A stretch of DNA of 35,839 nt from Chloroflexota bacterium (GTDB lineage Bacteria; Chloroflexota; Anaerolineae; Aggregatilineales; Phototrophicaceae): contig RFHA01000073.1 of the NCBI GenBank assembly GCA_003696565.1, forward strand, positions 1 through 35,839, given 5' to 3'. Numbering within the stretch: the stretch's first letter is position 1; the number at the start of each line of letters is the position of its first letter. The translations under genes were made by a program, and so were the position numbers. The notes beneath the pieces are model-generated. The model was given only the letters and a program-made list of their open reading frames with translations, did no database searches and was not told the DNA's origin. Positions 17,437 through 26,151 of the stretch are shown piece after piece.

Positions 17437-17474
17437 TCCTTCCCCACACACACGTCAATCTCAAAACACACAGA

Positions 17475-17501
17475 GCGTCCACATCATCAGGACGCTTTTT
17501 T
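17475..17501 (+). terminator. Rho-independent terminator of the oxidase operon
   Basis: GCGTCC (17475-17480) pairs with GGACGC (17490-17495) around a 9-nt loop, followed by six T residues (17496-17501). Confidence 0.88.
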
Positions 17502-17584
17502 ATTTGATTAACGTATCTTTTGGAAAAATCTAATGAATTTTGGGGATAATAGACAATGATGACCGACATACAATGGGAGGCGTG

Positions 17585-18118
17585 ATGTTACAGCCTGGTG
17601 ATTTCGCACCACATTTTGAAGTGCAAGATGTTTTAGGGGAATTTATTCGGCTACAAGATTTTGCTGGCAAGAAATTATTGTTGATGTTTCATCGCTATGC
17701 TGCCTGTCCATTTTGCAACCTGCGCACCGAGCAGATCAACCAATATGCCCCGCTTTGGCAATCTAAAGGATTGGGAATGATTGCATTCTTTCAATCCTCA
17801 ACCACCAGTATCTTAAAACACATTGGCAACCGCCCCCCACTCTATCCTGTTATTGGAGACCCAGAGCGTGTGATTTATAAGCAATATTATGTGGAATCCG
17901 ATAGCAAAAAAGCGGCAGCAACTCTACCCCGTAAAACCATCGCAGGGGTGCGTGCCCACTTACAAAATAAGATCAAAGTAACAGATACCGGCGACGAGGC
18001 ATTAATTCCTGCGGAATTTCTCATCAATCCCGATTTAACAATCCATACTGCTTATTATGGTAACAACATTGCGGATCACTTACCGATTAAGCAAATTATT
18101 GAATTTATCCACAGTTAA
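17585..18118 (+). CDS. Peroxiredoxin-like AhpC/TSA family protein
   Basis: About 177 aa. A thioredoxin-fold redoxin with LQPGDFAPHFEVQD at the N-terminus and the active-site segment FHRYAACPFCNLR (C41, C44), as in the AhpC/TSA-2 peroxiredoxin-like group that carries CPxC rather than a single peroxidatic Cys. It probably reduces peroxides or disulfides in the cytosol; no signal peptide is present. I chose the ATG at 17585 behind GGGAGG; in-frame starts at 17540 (TTG) and 17573 would add non-conserved residues. It is a useful contrast with the two redoxins in this window that have TGA at the active site: here both cysteines are ordinary codons. Confidence 0.85.
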   Translation: MLQPGDFAPHFEVQDVLGEFIRLQDFAGKKLLLMFHRYAACPFCNLRTEQINQYAPLWQSKGLGMIAFFQSSTTSILKHIGNRPPLYPVIGDPERVIYKQYYVESDSKKAAATLPRKTIAGVRAHLQNKIKVTDTGDEALIPAEFLINPDLTIHTAYYGNNIADHLPIKQIIEFIHS

Positions 18119-18123
18119 CGAAA

Positions 18124-18148
18124 AACGGGGCTTGTTGTATGCCCCGTT
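18124..18148. terminator. Bidirectional terminator between the peroxiredoxin-like gene and glnA
   Basis: AACGGGGC (18124-18131) pairs with GCCCCGTT (18141-18148), 9-nt loop. Read on the minus strand (glnA direction) it is followed by TTTTT; on the plus strand by CGCTTTT. Confidence 0.8.
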
Positions 18149-18169
18149 CGCTTTTGACAGATAAGTTGA

Positions 18170-19603
18170 TTAAATATCGAAGTACAGTTGGAATTCGTAA
18201 GGATGCGGGCGCATTCCCACCGGGTCAGCTTCTTCCTCACGCTTGTAAGCAATGTAGCTCTTGATAATGTCTTCAGTAAACACGCCACCTTCCAACAAAA
18301 ATTCATGATCAGCTTCAAGCGCATCTAACACGGCATTTAAACCGCCATGTGGTACAGTGGGTGTTTCCACTTTGTTACTATAAAGATCAATATCCATGGG
18401 TTGCCCCGGATGAATCTTGTTTCGGATTCCGTCCAGCCCTGCCATCATCAACGCCGGGAAGGCATAGTATGGGTTCGCGGTGGGGTCAGGGAAGCGTGTT
18501 TCAATGCGCTTCGCCTTGGGGCTATTGACATAGACCGGGATGCGGATGGCAGCCGAACGATTACGGTTAGAGTAAACTAAATTAACAGGTGCTTCATAGC
18601 CAGGAACCAAACGACGATAGCTATTGGTGGTGGGGTTCGTAAACGCCATTAACGCCACAGCGTGCTTTAGGATACCACCAATATAATACAGTGCTAATTC
18701 ACTGAGGTTAGCATACTCATCACCATAGAACAGCGTATTGCCATCTTTCCATAAAGATTGATGTACGTGCATACCAGAGCCATTGTCTTCAAATAAGGGT
18801 TTGGGCATAAATGTTGCCACCAAGCCATTTCTTGCGGCGACATTTTTAACAATGTGCTTGTACATCAAAAGTTTGTCAGCCATTTTCAGCAGGGTATCAA
18901 ATTTCATATCAATTTCGGCTTGACCACCGCCGCCAACTTCATGATGGTGGACTTCGACCTCAATCCCGCAGTTAATCATGGTATTAACCATATCCGCCCG
19001 GACATCATGGGTTTTATCCAGCGGTGGCAAAGGGAAATATCCTTCTTTAATACGATTGAGATAGACCATGGAAGGATCGTTTGAACCAGAATTCCAGAAC
19101 CCTTCATGAGAGTCTAACTGATAGAAACTTTTATAGGATTGGACATCGTAACTTACATTGCTAAACAGGAAGAACTCGGCTTCTGGTCCAAAGAAGGCTG
19201 TATCTGCAATACCGGTGGATTTCAGATATTCCTCTGCACGACGTGCTACCCCACGTGGGTCGCGTCCATAGGGTTCGCGTGTGATTGGGTCATACACATC
19301 ACACAAAAAAGCCAATGTTTTACGGGCGAAGAACGGTTCAATATGCGCGGTTGACAAATCCGCTTTAAGAATCAAGTCTGATTCATTAATTGCCTGGAAG
19401 CCACGCACACTAGAACCATCAAAGCCAAAACCATCTTCAAAAACATCGACATCAAGAACTCCTAATGGCATACTGAAGTGATGCACCACGCTTTTCAAAT
19501 CAGTAAACCGAATATCGACTTCTTCCACACCGTTTTCTTTTGCCCATTTTAATAGAGCTTCCGGTGATTCTTTTGCGCTGGCTGGCAGTGTAAATTCGCC
19601 CAT
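18170..19603 (-). CDS. glnA: Glutamine synthetase type I
   Basis: Makes glutamine from glutamate, ammonia and ATP; the cytosolic dodecameric enzyme. 477 aa, standard for GSI. Active-site segments are all present: DGSSVRGF, the metal ligands in [23 protein letters not shown], the ATP/glutamate segment [25 protein letters not shown], and the C-terminal [12 protein letters not shown] tyrosine occurs where GSI-beta enzymes are adenylylated ([12 protein letters not shown]), but its flanks differ from the enterobacterial NLYDLPPEE, so this form of control is doubtful. GGGAGA precedes the ATG. A TATAAT-like box lies about 50 bp upstream on the minus strand (19654-19659), without a clear -35. Confidence 0.97.
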   Translation of the reverse strand: MGEFTLPASAKESPEALLKWAKENGVEEVDIRFTDLKSVVHHFSMPLGVLDVDVFEDGFGFDGSSVRGFQAINESDLILKADLSTAHIEPFFARKTLAFLCDVYDPITREPYGRDPRGVARRAEEYLKSTGIADTAFFGPEAEFFLFSNVSYDVQSYKSFYQLDSHEGFWNSGSNDPSMVYLNRIKEGYFPLPPLDKTHDVRADMVNTMINCGIEVEVHHHEVGGGGQAEIDMKFDTLLKMADKLLMYKHIVKNVAARNGLVATFMPKPLFEDNGSGMHVHQSLWKDGNTLFYGDEYANLSELALYYIGGILKHAVALMAFTNPTTNSYRRLVPGYEAPVNLVYSNRNRSAAIRIPVYVNSPKAKRIETRFPDPTANPYYAFPALMMAGLDGIRNKIHPGQPMDIDLYSNKVETPTVPHGGLNAVLDALEADHEFLLEGGVFTEDIIKSYIAYKREEEADPVGMRPHPYEFQLYFDI

Positions 19604-19866
19604 AGCTTTCTCCCATTTTGGTTATATTCACTAAAATTTCTGTGATAGCAATCATTATACGTATGTACCATAATGCACTAATCGGAGAAAATAACCAAAA
19701 AACAATGAACTTTGCTGTGAATTTTTAACTAAAATCAGTGCAAAGCGTGTTGCAATTTTGTCAATTTGTACAAAGCAAATAGACGTAGGAAAGCCGTAAA
19801 GCAGGTTTTATCATCTCATGCTACACTAATGACAGTTCAGACATTTAAGAAAGGACATTCAGAGTT

Positions 19867-21291
19867 ATGCGACGATTACTGTTTGTTTTATCACTTTTGA
19901 TGATGATATTGATGGTGAATGTTTCAACATTTGCTCAAGATAACAGTGGACAAGAAACTGTGCATGTTGTCCAACCGGGGGAAAATTTGTATCGTATCTC
20001 ATTGCGTTACGGCGTAAGCATTGCAGCCATTCAACAACGAAATAATATCGCCAACGCCAGCTTAATTTTCGTCGGGCAGCAATTGATTATCCCAGGTGTT
20101 GGCAGCTCACCTGCTCCACAACCGCAACCACAGCCACAACCCAGTGAGCAAACCACCTATACTGTCCAACGTGGGGATACACTTGGTTCGATCGCACGGC
20201 GTTTTGGCACGACCTATCAAGCGATCGCTGCCGCGAATGGTATCGCCAATCCCAATTTGATTTATCCAGGGCAACAATTAGTCATTTCTGGTGGAACGGC
20301 AGCACCCAGCCCGAATCCAAATCCAAATCCAAATCCGAATCCGAATCCAGCCCCCCCTATTGCTGGTGGGTTTGAAATTGGCGGACATGTAGAAAGCTTC
20401 AGCTATCCAGATCAAATGCGTGGTGCTGGTATGACTTGGGTCAAAAAGCAATTGGTGTGGAGCCAGGGGCAGCCCGCTAGCATTGCACAACCCTTAATTG
20501 ACCAGGCACGTGCCAATGGCTTTAAGATTTTGTTGGGTATTGTAGGCGATCCTGGGCAATTAGGGGCTAATCGTACACAGTATATCCAAGATTTTGCGAA
20601 CTTCTTAGCAGGGGTAGCACAACTTGGACCGGATGCGATTGAGGTATGGAATGAACCTAATATTGACCGGCAATGGCCCGCTGGGCAAATCAACGGTTCA
20701 GCATATACAGAGATGTTGCGCGCGGCATATTTAGCGATTAAAAACGCCAATCCCAATGTATTGGTGATTAGCGGCGCGCCCGCCCCCACCGGTGCAGAAG
20801 GGGCATTCCCTGGGCGTGTGGTTAATGATAACCGCTTCCTCAGCCAGATGGCAGCCGCTGGCGCAGCCAGTTATATGGACTGCCTCGGTGTACATTATAA
20901 TGAAGGCATTGTTTCTCCATATGCCACCAGTGGTGACCCACGTGGAAACGGAGGCTATTACACCCGCTATTATCTAGGGATGATTAACACCTATCGTGGA
21001 ATATTCCCCAATAAGCCGCTTTGCTTTACGGAACTGGGCTATCTTTCAGGCGAGGGATATGGTCCGTTGCCCCCTGGGTTTGAATGGGCAGCAGGTGTGA
21101 CCGTGCAAAATCAAGCAGAATGGCTAAATGGAGCCATACAAATCGCTCGTTCTCGTGGGGATATTCGCCTGATCATTATTTGGAATGTGGATTTCACGCG
21201 CTATGATAATGATCCCATGGCAGGGTATGCTATTATCCGCCCAAATGGGCAATGTCCAGCCTGTAACACCATCCGCGCGGCGATGCAATAA
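19867..21291 (+). CDS. Secreted two-LysM glycoside hydrolase (clan GH-A type)
   Basis: 474 aa. Signal peptide 1-23 (cleavage after TFA), LysM 1 (33-76, HVVQPGENLYRISLRYGVS), a PQ-rich spacer, LysM 2 (98-141, TYTVQRGDTLGSIARRFG), a Pro-Asn repeat linker (148-161) and a TIM-barrel domain (168-474). The barrel has the clan A acid/base motif EVWNEPN (E263) at the end of strand 4 and a likely nucleophile E389 in CFTELGY. It should be displayed on or released from the cell wall and cut a glycan. The GH family (GH39/GH5-like) and substrate cannot be fixed by eye. A bidirectional terminator follows. Confidence 0.88.
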   Translation: MRRLLFVLSLLMMILMVNVSTFAQDNSGQETVHVVQPGENLYRISLRYGVSIAAIQQRNNIANASLIFVGQQLIIPGVGSSPAPQPQPQPQPSEQTTYTVQRGDTLGSIARRFGTTYQAIAAANGIANPNLIYPGQQLVISGGTAAPSPNPNPNPNPNPNPAPPIAGGFEIGGHVESFSYPDQMRGAGMTWVKKQLVWSQGQPASIAQPLIDQARANGFKILLGIVGDPGQLGANRTQYIQDFANFLAGVAQLGPDAIEVWNEPNIDRQWPAGQINGSAYTEMLRAAYLAIKNANPNVLVISGAPAPTGAEGAFPGRVVNDNRFLSQMAAAGAASYMDCLGVHYNEGIVSPYATSGDPRGNGGYYTRYYLGMINTYRGIFPNKPLCFTELGYLSGEGYGPLPPGFEWAAGVTVQNQAEWLNGAIQIARSRGDIRLIIIWNVDFTRYDNDPMAGYAIIRPNGQCPACNTIRAAMQ

Positions 21292-21311
21292 CACTCACAA
21301 GTTTATTTATC

Positions 21312-21344
21312 AAAAACGAGCAGGCGGGCGACCTGCTCGTTTTT
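21312..21344. terminator. Bidirectional rho-independent terminator
   Basis: A 13-bp perfect stem, AAAAACGAGCAGG (21312-21324) with CCTGCTCGTTTTT (21332-21344), and a 7-nt loop. The A and T tracts at its ends serve both the LysM-hydrolase gene (+) and the convergent gene at 21349 (-). Confidence 0.9.
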
Positions 21345-21348
21345 CATT

Positions 21349-21975
21349 TTATCCACCCCGCTGGATGCGTTTTTCAATAAAAACCATAAAGGGATAGGCA
21401 AGGCTTTCAGCAGAAACACGATCTTTTTCAAATAAGGCACGGTTAGCTTTTTCAAAATCGCTATGGAGTTTTTCTAGATATTGAATTTGCATCAAAGCCG
21501 GTTCATTACGAAATTGCGTGACAATAGTGGTATATTTCCCAGCAGAAAGCAGGAGCCATTCTTTTTCTTGAATTTTTTTGACCTGGCGTTCTACCCGCTG
21601 GTTTTCTTCCATTAACATAGAAAAATCATTAAGAATTGGTCCAATAACCCCAATTGGAACAGAGACATCCCCTAATGTTTCTAGGATAGTCCCGGTTTTG
21701 TTGTAATAAATCATCAAGCCACGCGCTTTACCCTGAGATGCTGATTTTATGGCAATCGTCGATGTACCATCGGATTTAACATCATCAATTTTACCCGTCT
21801 CGCCAGACATCAACGCCATTGTCGCAATCGTCAACTGTTCAGTGTAACGGGCATAAATAAGCTGAAACTGTTCCCTACTGATCTTGCCTTCGGCAAATTC
21901 TTGCACAGTTTTTTGAATTTTTGCCTCCACTTCTTCTTTGAAGGCTCTGGCTTTGCTCATAGGATCAGACGACAT
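21349..21975 (-). CDS. Unknown cytosolic protein, paralogue of the adjacent gene (copy 2)
   Basis: 208 aa, no recognised family, no signal peptide or membrane helix. The N-terminal 50 residues are helical and charged, with EFAEGKISREQFQLIYARY, reminiscent of SHOCT-like short helical motifs. An alpha/beta domain (about 60-170) follows, including GLMIYYNKTGTILETLGDVSVP and EWLLLSAGKYTTIVTQFRNEPA. It aligns along its whole length with the protein at 22039-22659, so the pair is a tandem duplication. The centre (a ligand-like strand-helix arrangement ending in EKLHSDFEKANR) suggests a small sensory or roadblock/GAF-like fold, but this is a guess. It is probably co-transcribed with its paralogue. 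Confidence 0.7.
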   Translation of the reverse strand: MSSDPMSKARAFKEEVEAKIQKTVQEFAEGKISREQFQLIYARYTEQLTIATMALMSGETGKIDDVKSDGTSTIAIKSASQGKARGLMIYYNKTGTILETLGDVSVPIGVIGPILNDFSMLMEENQRVERQVKKIQEKEWLLLSAGKYTTIVTQFRNEPALMQIQYLEKLHSDFEKANRALFEKDRVSAESLAYPFMVFIEKRIQRGG

Positions 21976-22038
21976 GATTTCATAACCTCAATGATCGGAA
22001 TAATTACTTCTAGCATAACATATTCGCTACAAGAGGAA

Positions 22039-22659
22039 CTATGATGATTTTCCGAATTTCTTTTTGATAAACGCCATAAAGGGATATGCCAATTTATCAA
22101 CATTAATTTGTGGACGAATAAGCTCAGGATGATTAGCCTGTTCAAAATCATGTAGTAGCCGGTCTAATTCACGAATCTGCATTTGTGACGGTTCATTGAT
22201 GAACAGCGTGACAACTGTGACAAACTGCCCAGCATTGAACAACACCCAGTGAGTTTTGCCAATTTTCTCCATCCGCGGGGCAGCTAATTGGCGTGTTACC
22301 ATTCGTAACGTAAAATCATCTAGGATGGGTTCTAAAAGACTAAAGGGTAAATTAAAGTCGCCCAGTGTTTCCAGCGTTTTGCTGCTCATATTGTGGTAAA
22401 TCAGGATGCCCACGACCTTCCCCATTGTGGCATCTTTAATAACCATCGTTGGCGGTCCCGTTTGAGCAATTTGAACCGCATCAGGATTGCCAGAGAGTAA
22501 GGCGTGATCCGTAATAGCAAGGCGACTATTATAGCGTGCATAAAGCAGATGAAATTGCTCCCTGCTAATTTTACCTTCAGCAAAGTCGGAGACTAAGCGT
22601 TTGATTTTTGCCTCCACCAAAGCCTTAAATTCTTCAGCTTGTTGTTTTGAATCTGACAC
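22039..22659 (-). CDS. Unknown cytosolic protein, paralogue of the adjacent gene (copy 1)
   Basis: 206 aa, start GTG at 22659 with GGAGG 12 nt upstream. Same architecture as the protein at 21349: a charged helical start with DFAEGKISREQFHLLYARY, a central strand GILIYHNMSSKTLETLGDFN, then HWVLFNAGQFVTVVTLFINEPS and the shared C-terminal block LAYPFMAFIKKKFG. Conservation is strongest in the KISREQF helix, the IY-N-TLETLGD block, the AG-VT-V-NEP block and the C-terminus. No catalytic residue pattern is apparent. 63 bp separate the two copies. Confidence 0.7.
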   Translation of the reverse strand: MSDSKQQAEEFKALVEAKIKRLVSDFAEGKISREQFHLLYARYNSRLAITDHALLSGNPDAVQIAQTGPPTMVIKDATMGKVVGILIYHNMSSKTLETLGDFNLPFSLLEPILDDFTLRMVTRQLAAPRMEKIGKTHWVLFNAGQFVTVVTLFINEPSQMQIRELDRLLHDFEQANHPELIRPQINVDKLAYPFMAFIKKKFGKSS

Positions 22660-22790
22660 GCTGCTTAAAACACCTCCAGCACTACAAACCGTAAAACAAG
22701 ATAATCCAATGGCAATTATAACGGGTTTTCTCCAAGCATCCTAAATTTGGTTACAATTGGAGTTAAATAAATGCAATAGAAAGAAAAGCC

Positions 22791-23801
22791 ATGTTTAACA
22801 TACTGCTGCTCGTCTTGATATTTGTTCTGCAACCATTAGAAGAAACGTTCACCTCTACCACAATGACATTTGATTATCCAAGTAACTGGGTCGTGGAAGA
22901 TATGAAAGTGGCGGCTGTTTTAGCGACTGATGAAGCCAGCCTAGAAACCGGCTCCCCTTTGGATAATGCGCAAATGCGTGCAACAATCATCACCACCTGG
23001 ATAGAATCCCTTCCACTAGAAAACCCTAACGCTCCCTTGCAAGATATTATCGTGCAACTGCAAACTATTAACACCGTGCCAACTTGTGATGCATTTGAGC
23101 CACTACAATTGGCATTAATTCACCAAGCAGCGATCTATTATACCCGGCAAACTTGCCAGACAACTGATAACTTGGTTATTGTCAAACGCTTTAGTCATGG
23201 TGCGCTTGGCATTGTAGTTGCATCATCTGCCGCAGGGGAAATGCCTAACTTTGAGGCAACTTTGATACAAGTCGCTGCCTCATTACGCCATATCCAAAAT
23301 GCCTTTACTGTGAATACAGAAACATATAGCCCACCTTATATCATCACCGCCCCCCCTTCTTTCTCCTTACGCTTACCAGATGGCTGGCGTATTGAAGAAC
23401 ACCCAACTGATCGTTTAATCGGTGTGACAGATGGTAATACATCGCTTTTTGATGATGAAGCGACCTTACCGGATGGTACATTTAGCCTGATCACTGTTTA
23501 TGCAGCAGATGACTTACCAACTGATGTGGATACTAGCGCGTTAGATGTTTTGCGTTGGCTTACTGAAGAAGGGCAAAGTGGCTTTGAATACACCACCCCA
23601 CAATCGATTAGTATCAATGGGCGTGAGGCTGCCCGTGCAGATTTAATAACTGGCGTGGTGGATTTAACTTATCTGGTTATCGCACTCGGGAATGATTATT
23701 ATGCTGCGATGAATGTGTTTGGCGTGCCTGGCGCATTTGATGAGGATGCACAAGCGATTTATGGTATTTTATCAACAATCCAAATAGCTGGGAACCAATA
23801 G
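22791..23801 (+). CDS. Secreted protein with two PsbP/DcrB-like domains
   Basis: 336 aa with a short N-terminal hydrophobic signal (MFNILLLVLIFVLQP). Two halves each begin with the pattern seen in PsbP/DcrB-like lipoproteins of this phylum: FDYPSNWVVED near residue 28 and LRLPDGWRIEEHPTDRLIG near residue 190. Each half ends in a strand-helix that carries an 'effective concentration' type of fold (ILSTIQI at the end). No enzyme motif is seen. It lies 49 bp upstream of the VIT-VWA gene in the same direction and may be co-transcribed. Domain assignment is tentative; it could be described simply as a secreted hypothetical protein. Confidence 0.65.
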   Translation: MFNILLLVLIFVLQPLEETFTSTTMTFDYPSNWVVEDMKVAAVLATDEASLETGSPLDNAQMRATIITTWIESLPLENPNAPLQDIIVQLQTINTVPTCDAFEPLQLALIHQAAIYYTRQTCQTTDNLVIVKRFSHGALGIVVASSAAGEMPNFEATLIQVAASLRHIQNAFTVNTETYSPPYIITAPPSFSLRLPDGWRIEEHPTDRLIGVTDGNTSLFDDEATLPDGTFSLITVYAADDLPTDVDTSALDVLRWLTEEGQSGFEYTTPQSISINGREAARADLITGVVDLTYLVIALGNDYYAAMNVFGVPGAFDEDAQAIYGILSTIQIAGNQ

Positions 23802-23850
23802 CCTTCTATAAACGTCATAAGAACCATAGACAGTCATAGGAGGCTCTATC

Positions 23851-26046
23851 ATGAAGTTACGCACACTATATTTAATAATTGTTATTTTTTTAATGGGGAT
23901 CATCCCCACAGCCGCACAAGATGATCCACTGCCGCCGATTCCGTGCTGTGGCGTATTTACAGACCCAGCTTGGTTAAGAATTGATTATCATCGGGTCAAT
24001 ACGACTATTGAAAACCAAATTGCAGAGACCAATGTAGATATGCAATTTACGAATGAAGGGGAAGCCCTAGCAGAAGGCACGTTTATCTTCCCATTGCCAG
24101 AAGGGGCTGCTGTTGATCAACTGGTTATGTATGTAAATGGGCAAGCTATCGAAGCGCGGATTTTGCCTGCTGGGGAAGCTCGTGAAATCTATAACGAAAT
24201 TGTACGTCAATATCGTGATCCGGCATTGTTAGAGTATATTGGCTCTAGCTTAATTCAAGCCAATGTGTTCCCTATTCCCCCCGGCGAATCCCGCCGTATT
24301 GAGATCAACTATAGCCAGATATTGGAAGTCGATAATGGGTTAATTCATTATATATATCCGGTGAGTACAAATACACTCTCCAGCCGCCCGGTTGATCAAA
24401 TGAGCATCAGTGTGGATGTGGTGAGCAACGACCCAATCAGTAATATCTATTCACCAAGCCATAATATCGCCATCAACCGGCTGAGTGAAACAGAATTCCG
24501 CGCTGGTTGGGAAGCTGTAAATGTCTCATCAACTGATGACTTCAGCCTATATTACGGGATTGCTTCCAACACTATCAACGTAAACTTGCTCAGTTACAAA
24601 GATAGCTCTAATGAGGATGGTTTCTTCATGTTGTTGGTACAACCGCCAGTGAGTGTACCGGATGATCAAATCATCCCTAAAGATGTGATTATCGTCTTAG
24701 ATCAATCCGGGAGTATGGCAGGCTCCAAGTGGGACCAAGCCCGTGCGGCAGCAGTGTATGTTTTGGATCATCTTGGGGCGCAAGATCGGTTTAACGTCGT
24801 CCTGTTTAGCACCGGAGTACGGACTTACAGTGATGCGATGCAATCTCGTGATACGGTTGAGGACGCAAGCAACTGGATTAACAGTCAATATGCCGAAGGT
24901 GGAACAGACATCAATGCTGCGCTGCTTACCGCCCTAGATTTAGCCGATACAGACCGTCCTACAACCATTCTGTTCCTCACAGATGGATTGGCGACAGAAG
25001 GCGTGGTGTGGACAGATGACATCATGGCAAATTTAGAAATGGCTGCCAAGCCTAACGTTCGCATCTTCACATTTGGGGTTGGTGATGATGTAGATACCTT
25101 CTTGCTAGATCGCATCACCACTAGTTTCCACGGTGTTAGCTCTTATGTGCGCCCCTCTGAACGGATTGACGAAGAAGTTGCCAGCTTATATAACAAGATC
25201 AGCGCACCGGTTTTAACCAATGTTCTATTAGAAGTGGTCGGCTCGCGGGTGGAAATGCTATATCCACAACAACTGAATGACCTGTTCGCAGGGGAGCAAA
25301 TTACTGTTGTCGGGCGTTACCGTGATCCTAGCGACGATGTCACAATCAAGCTCAGTGGCATAATCAACGGTGTGGAACAAATATTTACCTATGATGGATT
25401 GGAATTACGTGCAAACGCCGGTGGTGAGGCTTTTATCCCACGGTTATGGGCAACCCGTCGGATTGGTGATCTGTTGAATACAATCCGCCTTAATGGTGAA
25501 AACCAAGAGTTGATTGACAGCATCATCAGTTTGAGCGTGCGTTATGGGATCATTACACCCTATACCAGCTTCCTAATTGAAGAAGATGACATCCTCACAC
25601 AACAAGGACAGGCAGAAGCGCGGATGGATTTGGCAGATGAAGCCGCCGCCCTTAACAGTGCCAACACGGGTCAAGGTGCAGTAGATGCTGCAGATAACAT
25701 CAATAGTATGAGCAGTGCCAGTGTTCCATTACCTTCCCCAACCAGTGCCGCCTTTGCCCCATCAGCCCAACCAAGTGAAGCTGAGAGCGATATGGAAATG
25801 CCTGGGGGCGGAGAGTCATTCAACGCCCTGACCAACGTCAATGACCGGACGTTTGTTAACATTGATGGTGTGTGGTATGACACTACATTTGATGCAGATA
25901 ACATGACAACAACTCAAGTGGTCTTTTTGAGTGATGAATACTTCGACTTACTGGAAGAATTCCCAGAATTAGCGGATTACTTCGCCCTGGGAGATCATGT
26001 TATCGTGGTGTTAAACGGCATCGCTTATGAGGTTGTGCCAGAATAA
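23851..26046 (+). CDS. Secreted VIT and VWA domain protein
   Basis: 731 aa. A signal peptide (1-22) is followed by a VIT domain (about 38-160, with EGTFIFPLPEGAAVDQLVMY and AREIYNEIVRQ), then a von Willebrand A domain (about 277-440) with a complete metal-ion-dependent adhesion site: D284, S286 and S288 in VLDQSGSMAG, the Thr of EGGTDINAAL, and the Asp of FLTDGLATEG. A beta-rich region (460-600) and a low-complexity Ser/Ala/Pro stretch (630-670) precede a C-terminal domain. This is the inter-alpha-trypsin-inhibitor heavy-chain architecture, usually adhesive or protein-binding; no protease domain is present. An AGGAGG site precedes the ATG. Confidence 0.9.
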   Translation: MKLRTLYLIIVIFLMGIIPTAAQDDPLPPIPCCGVFTDPAWLRIDYHRVNTTIENQIAETNVDMQFTNEGEALAEGTFIFPLPEGAAVDQLVMYVNGQAIEARILPAGEAREIYNEIVRQYRDPALLEYIGSSLIQANVFPIPPGESRRIEINYSQILEVDNGLIHYIYPVSTNTLSSRPVDQMSISVDVVSNDPISNIYSPSHNIAINRLSETEFRAGWEAVNVSSTDDFSLYYGIASNTINVNLLSYKDSSNEDGFFMLLVQPPVSVPDDQIIPKDVIIVLDQSGSMAGSKWDQARAAAVYVLDHLGAQDRFNVVLFSTGVRTYSDAMQSRDTVEDASNWINSQYAEGGTDINAALLTALDLADTDRPTTILFLTDGLATEGVVWTDDIMANLEMAAKPNVRIFTFGVGDDVDTFLLDRITTSFHGVSSYVRPSERIDEEVASLYNKISAPVLTNVLLEVVGSRVEMLYPQQLNDLFAGEQITVVGRYRDPSDDVTIKLSGIINGVEQIFTYDGLELRANAGGEAFIPRLWATRRIGDLLNTIRLNGENQELIDSIISLSVRYGIITPYTSFLIEEDDILTQQGQAEARMDLADEAAALNSANTGQGAVDAADNINSMSSASVPLPSPTSAAFAPSAQPSEAESDMEMPGGGESFNALTNVNDRTFVNIDGVWYDTTFDADNMTTTQVVFLSDEYFDLLEEFPELADYFALGDHVIVVLNGIAYEVVPE

Positions 26047-26076
26047 ATACAGCAACCTATCCGCAAACAGTGGTGC

Positions 26077-26120
26077 TGCCAAGGGGTAAATCCCCTGGCA
26101 GCATCATTCATCCTATCAAT
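26077..26120. repeat. Dispersed palindromic repeat, copy B
   Basis: TGCCA-AGGGG-TAAA-TCCCC-TGGCA (26077-26100) forms a hairpin with a one-base offset. Together with the next 20 nt it closely matches the first part of the element at 7400-7443. As there, it lies between convergent genes just after a stop codon. No terminator T-run is seen. Confidence 0.6.
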
Positions 26121-26151
26121 AGCGTTTCTAATCGCTCAAAATCAACCCCGT

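Noticed and set aside
20308-20349. Tandem CCNAAT repeat
   Set aside because: It encodes the Pro-Asn linker of the LysM hydrolase; it is an in-gene microsatellite, not a CRISPR or regulatory repeat.
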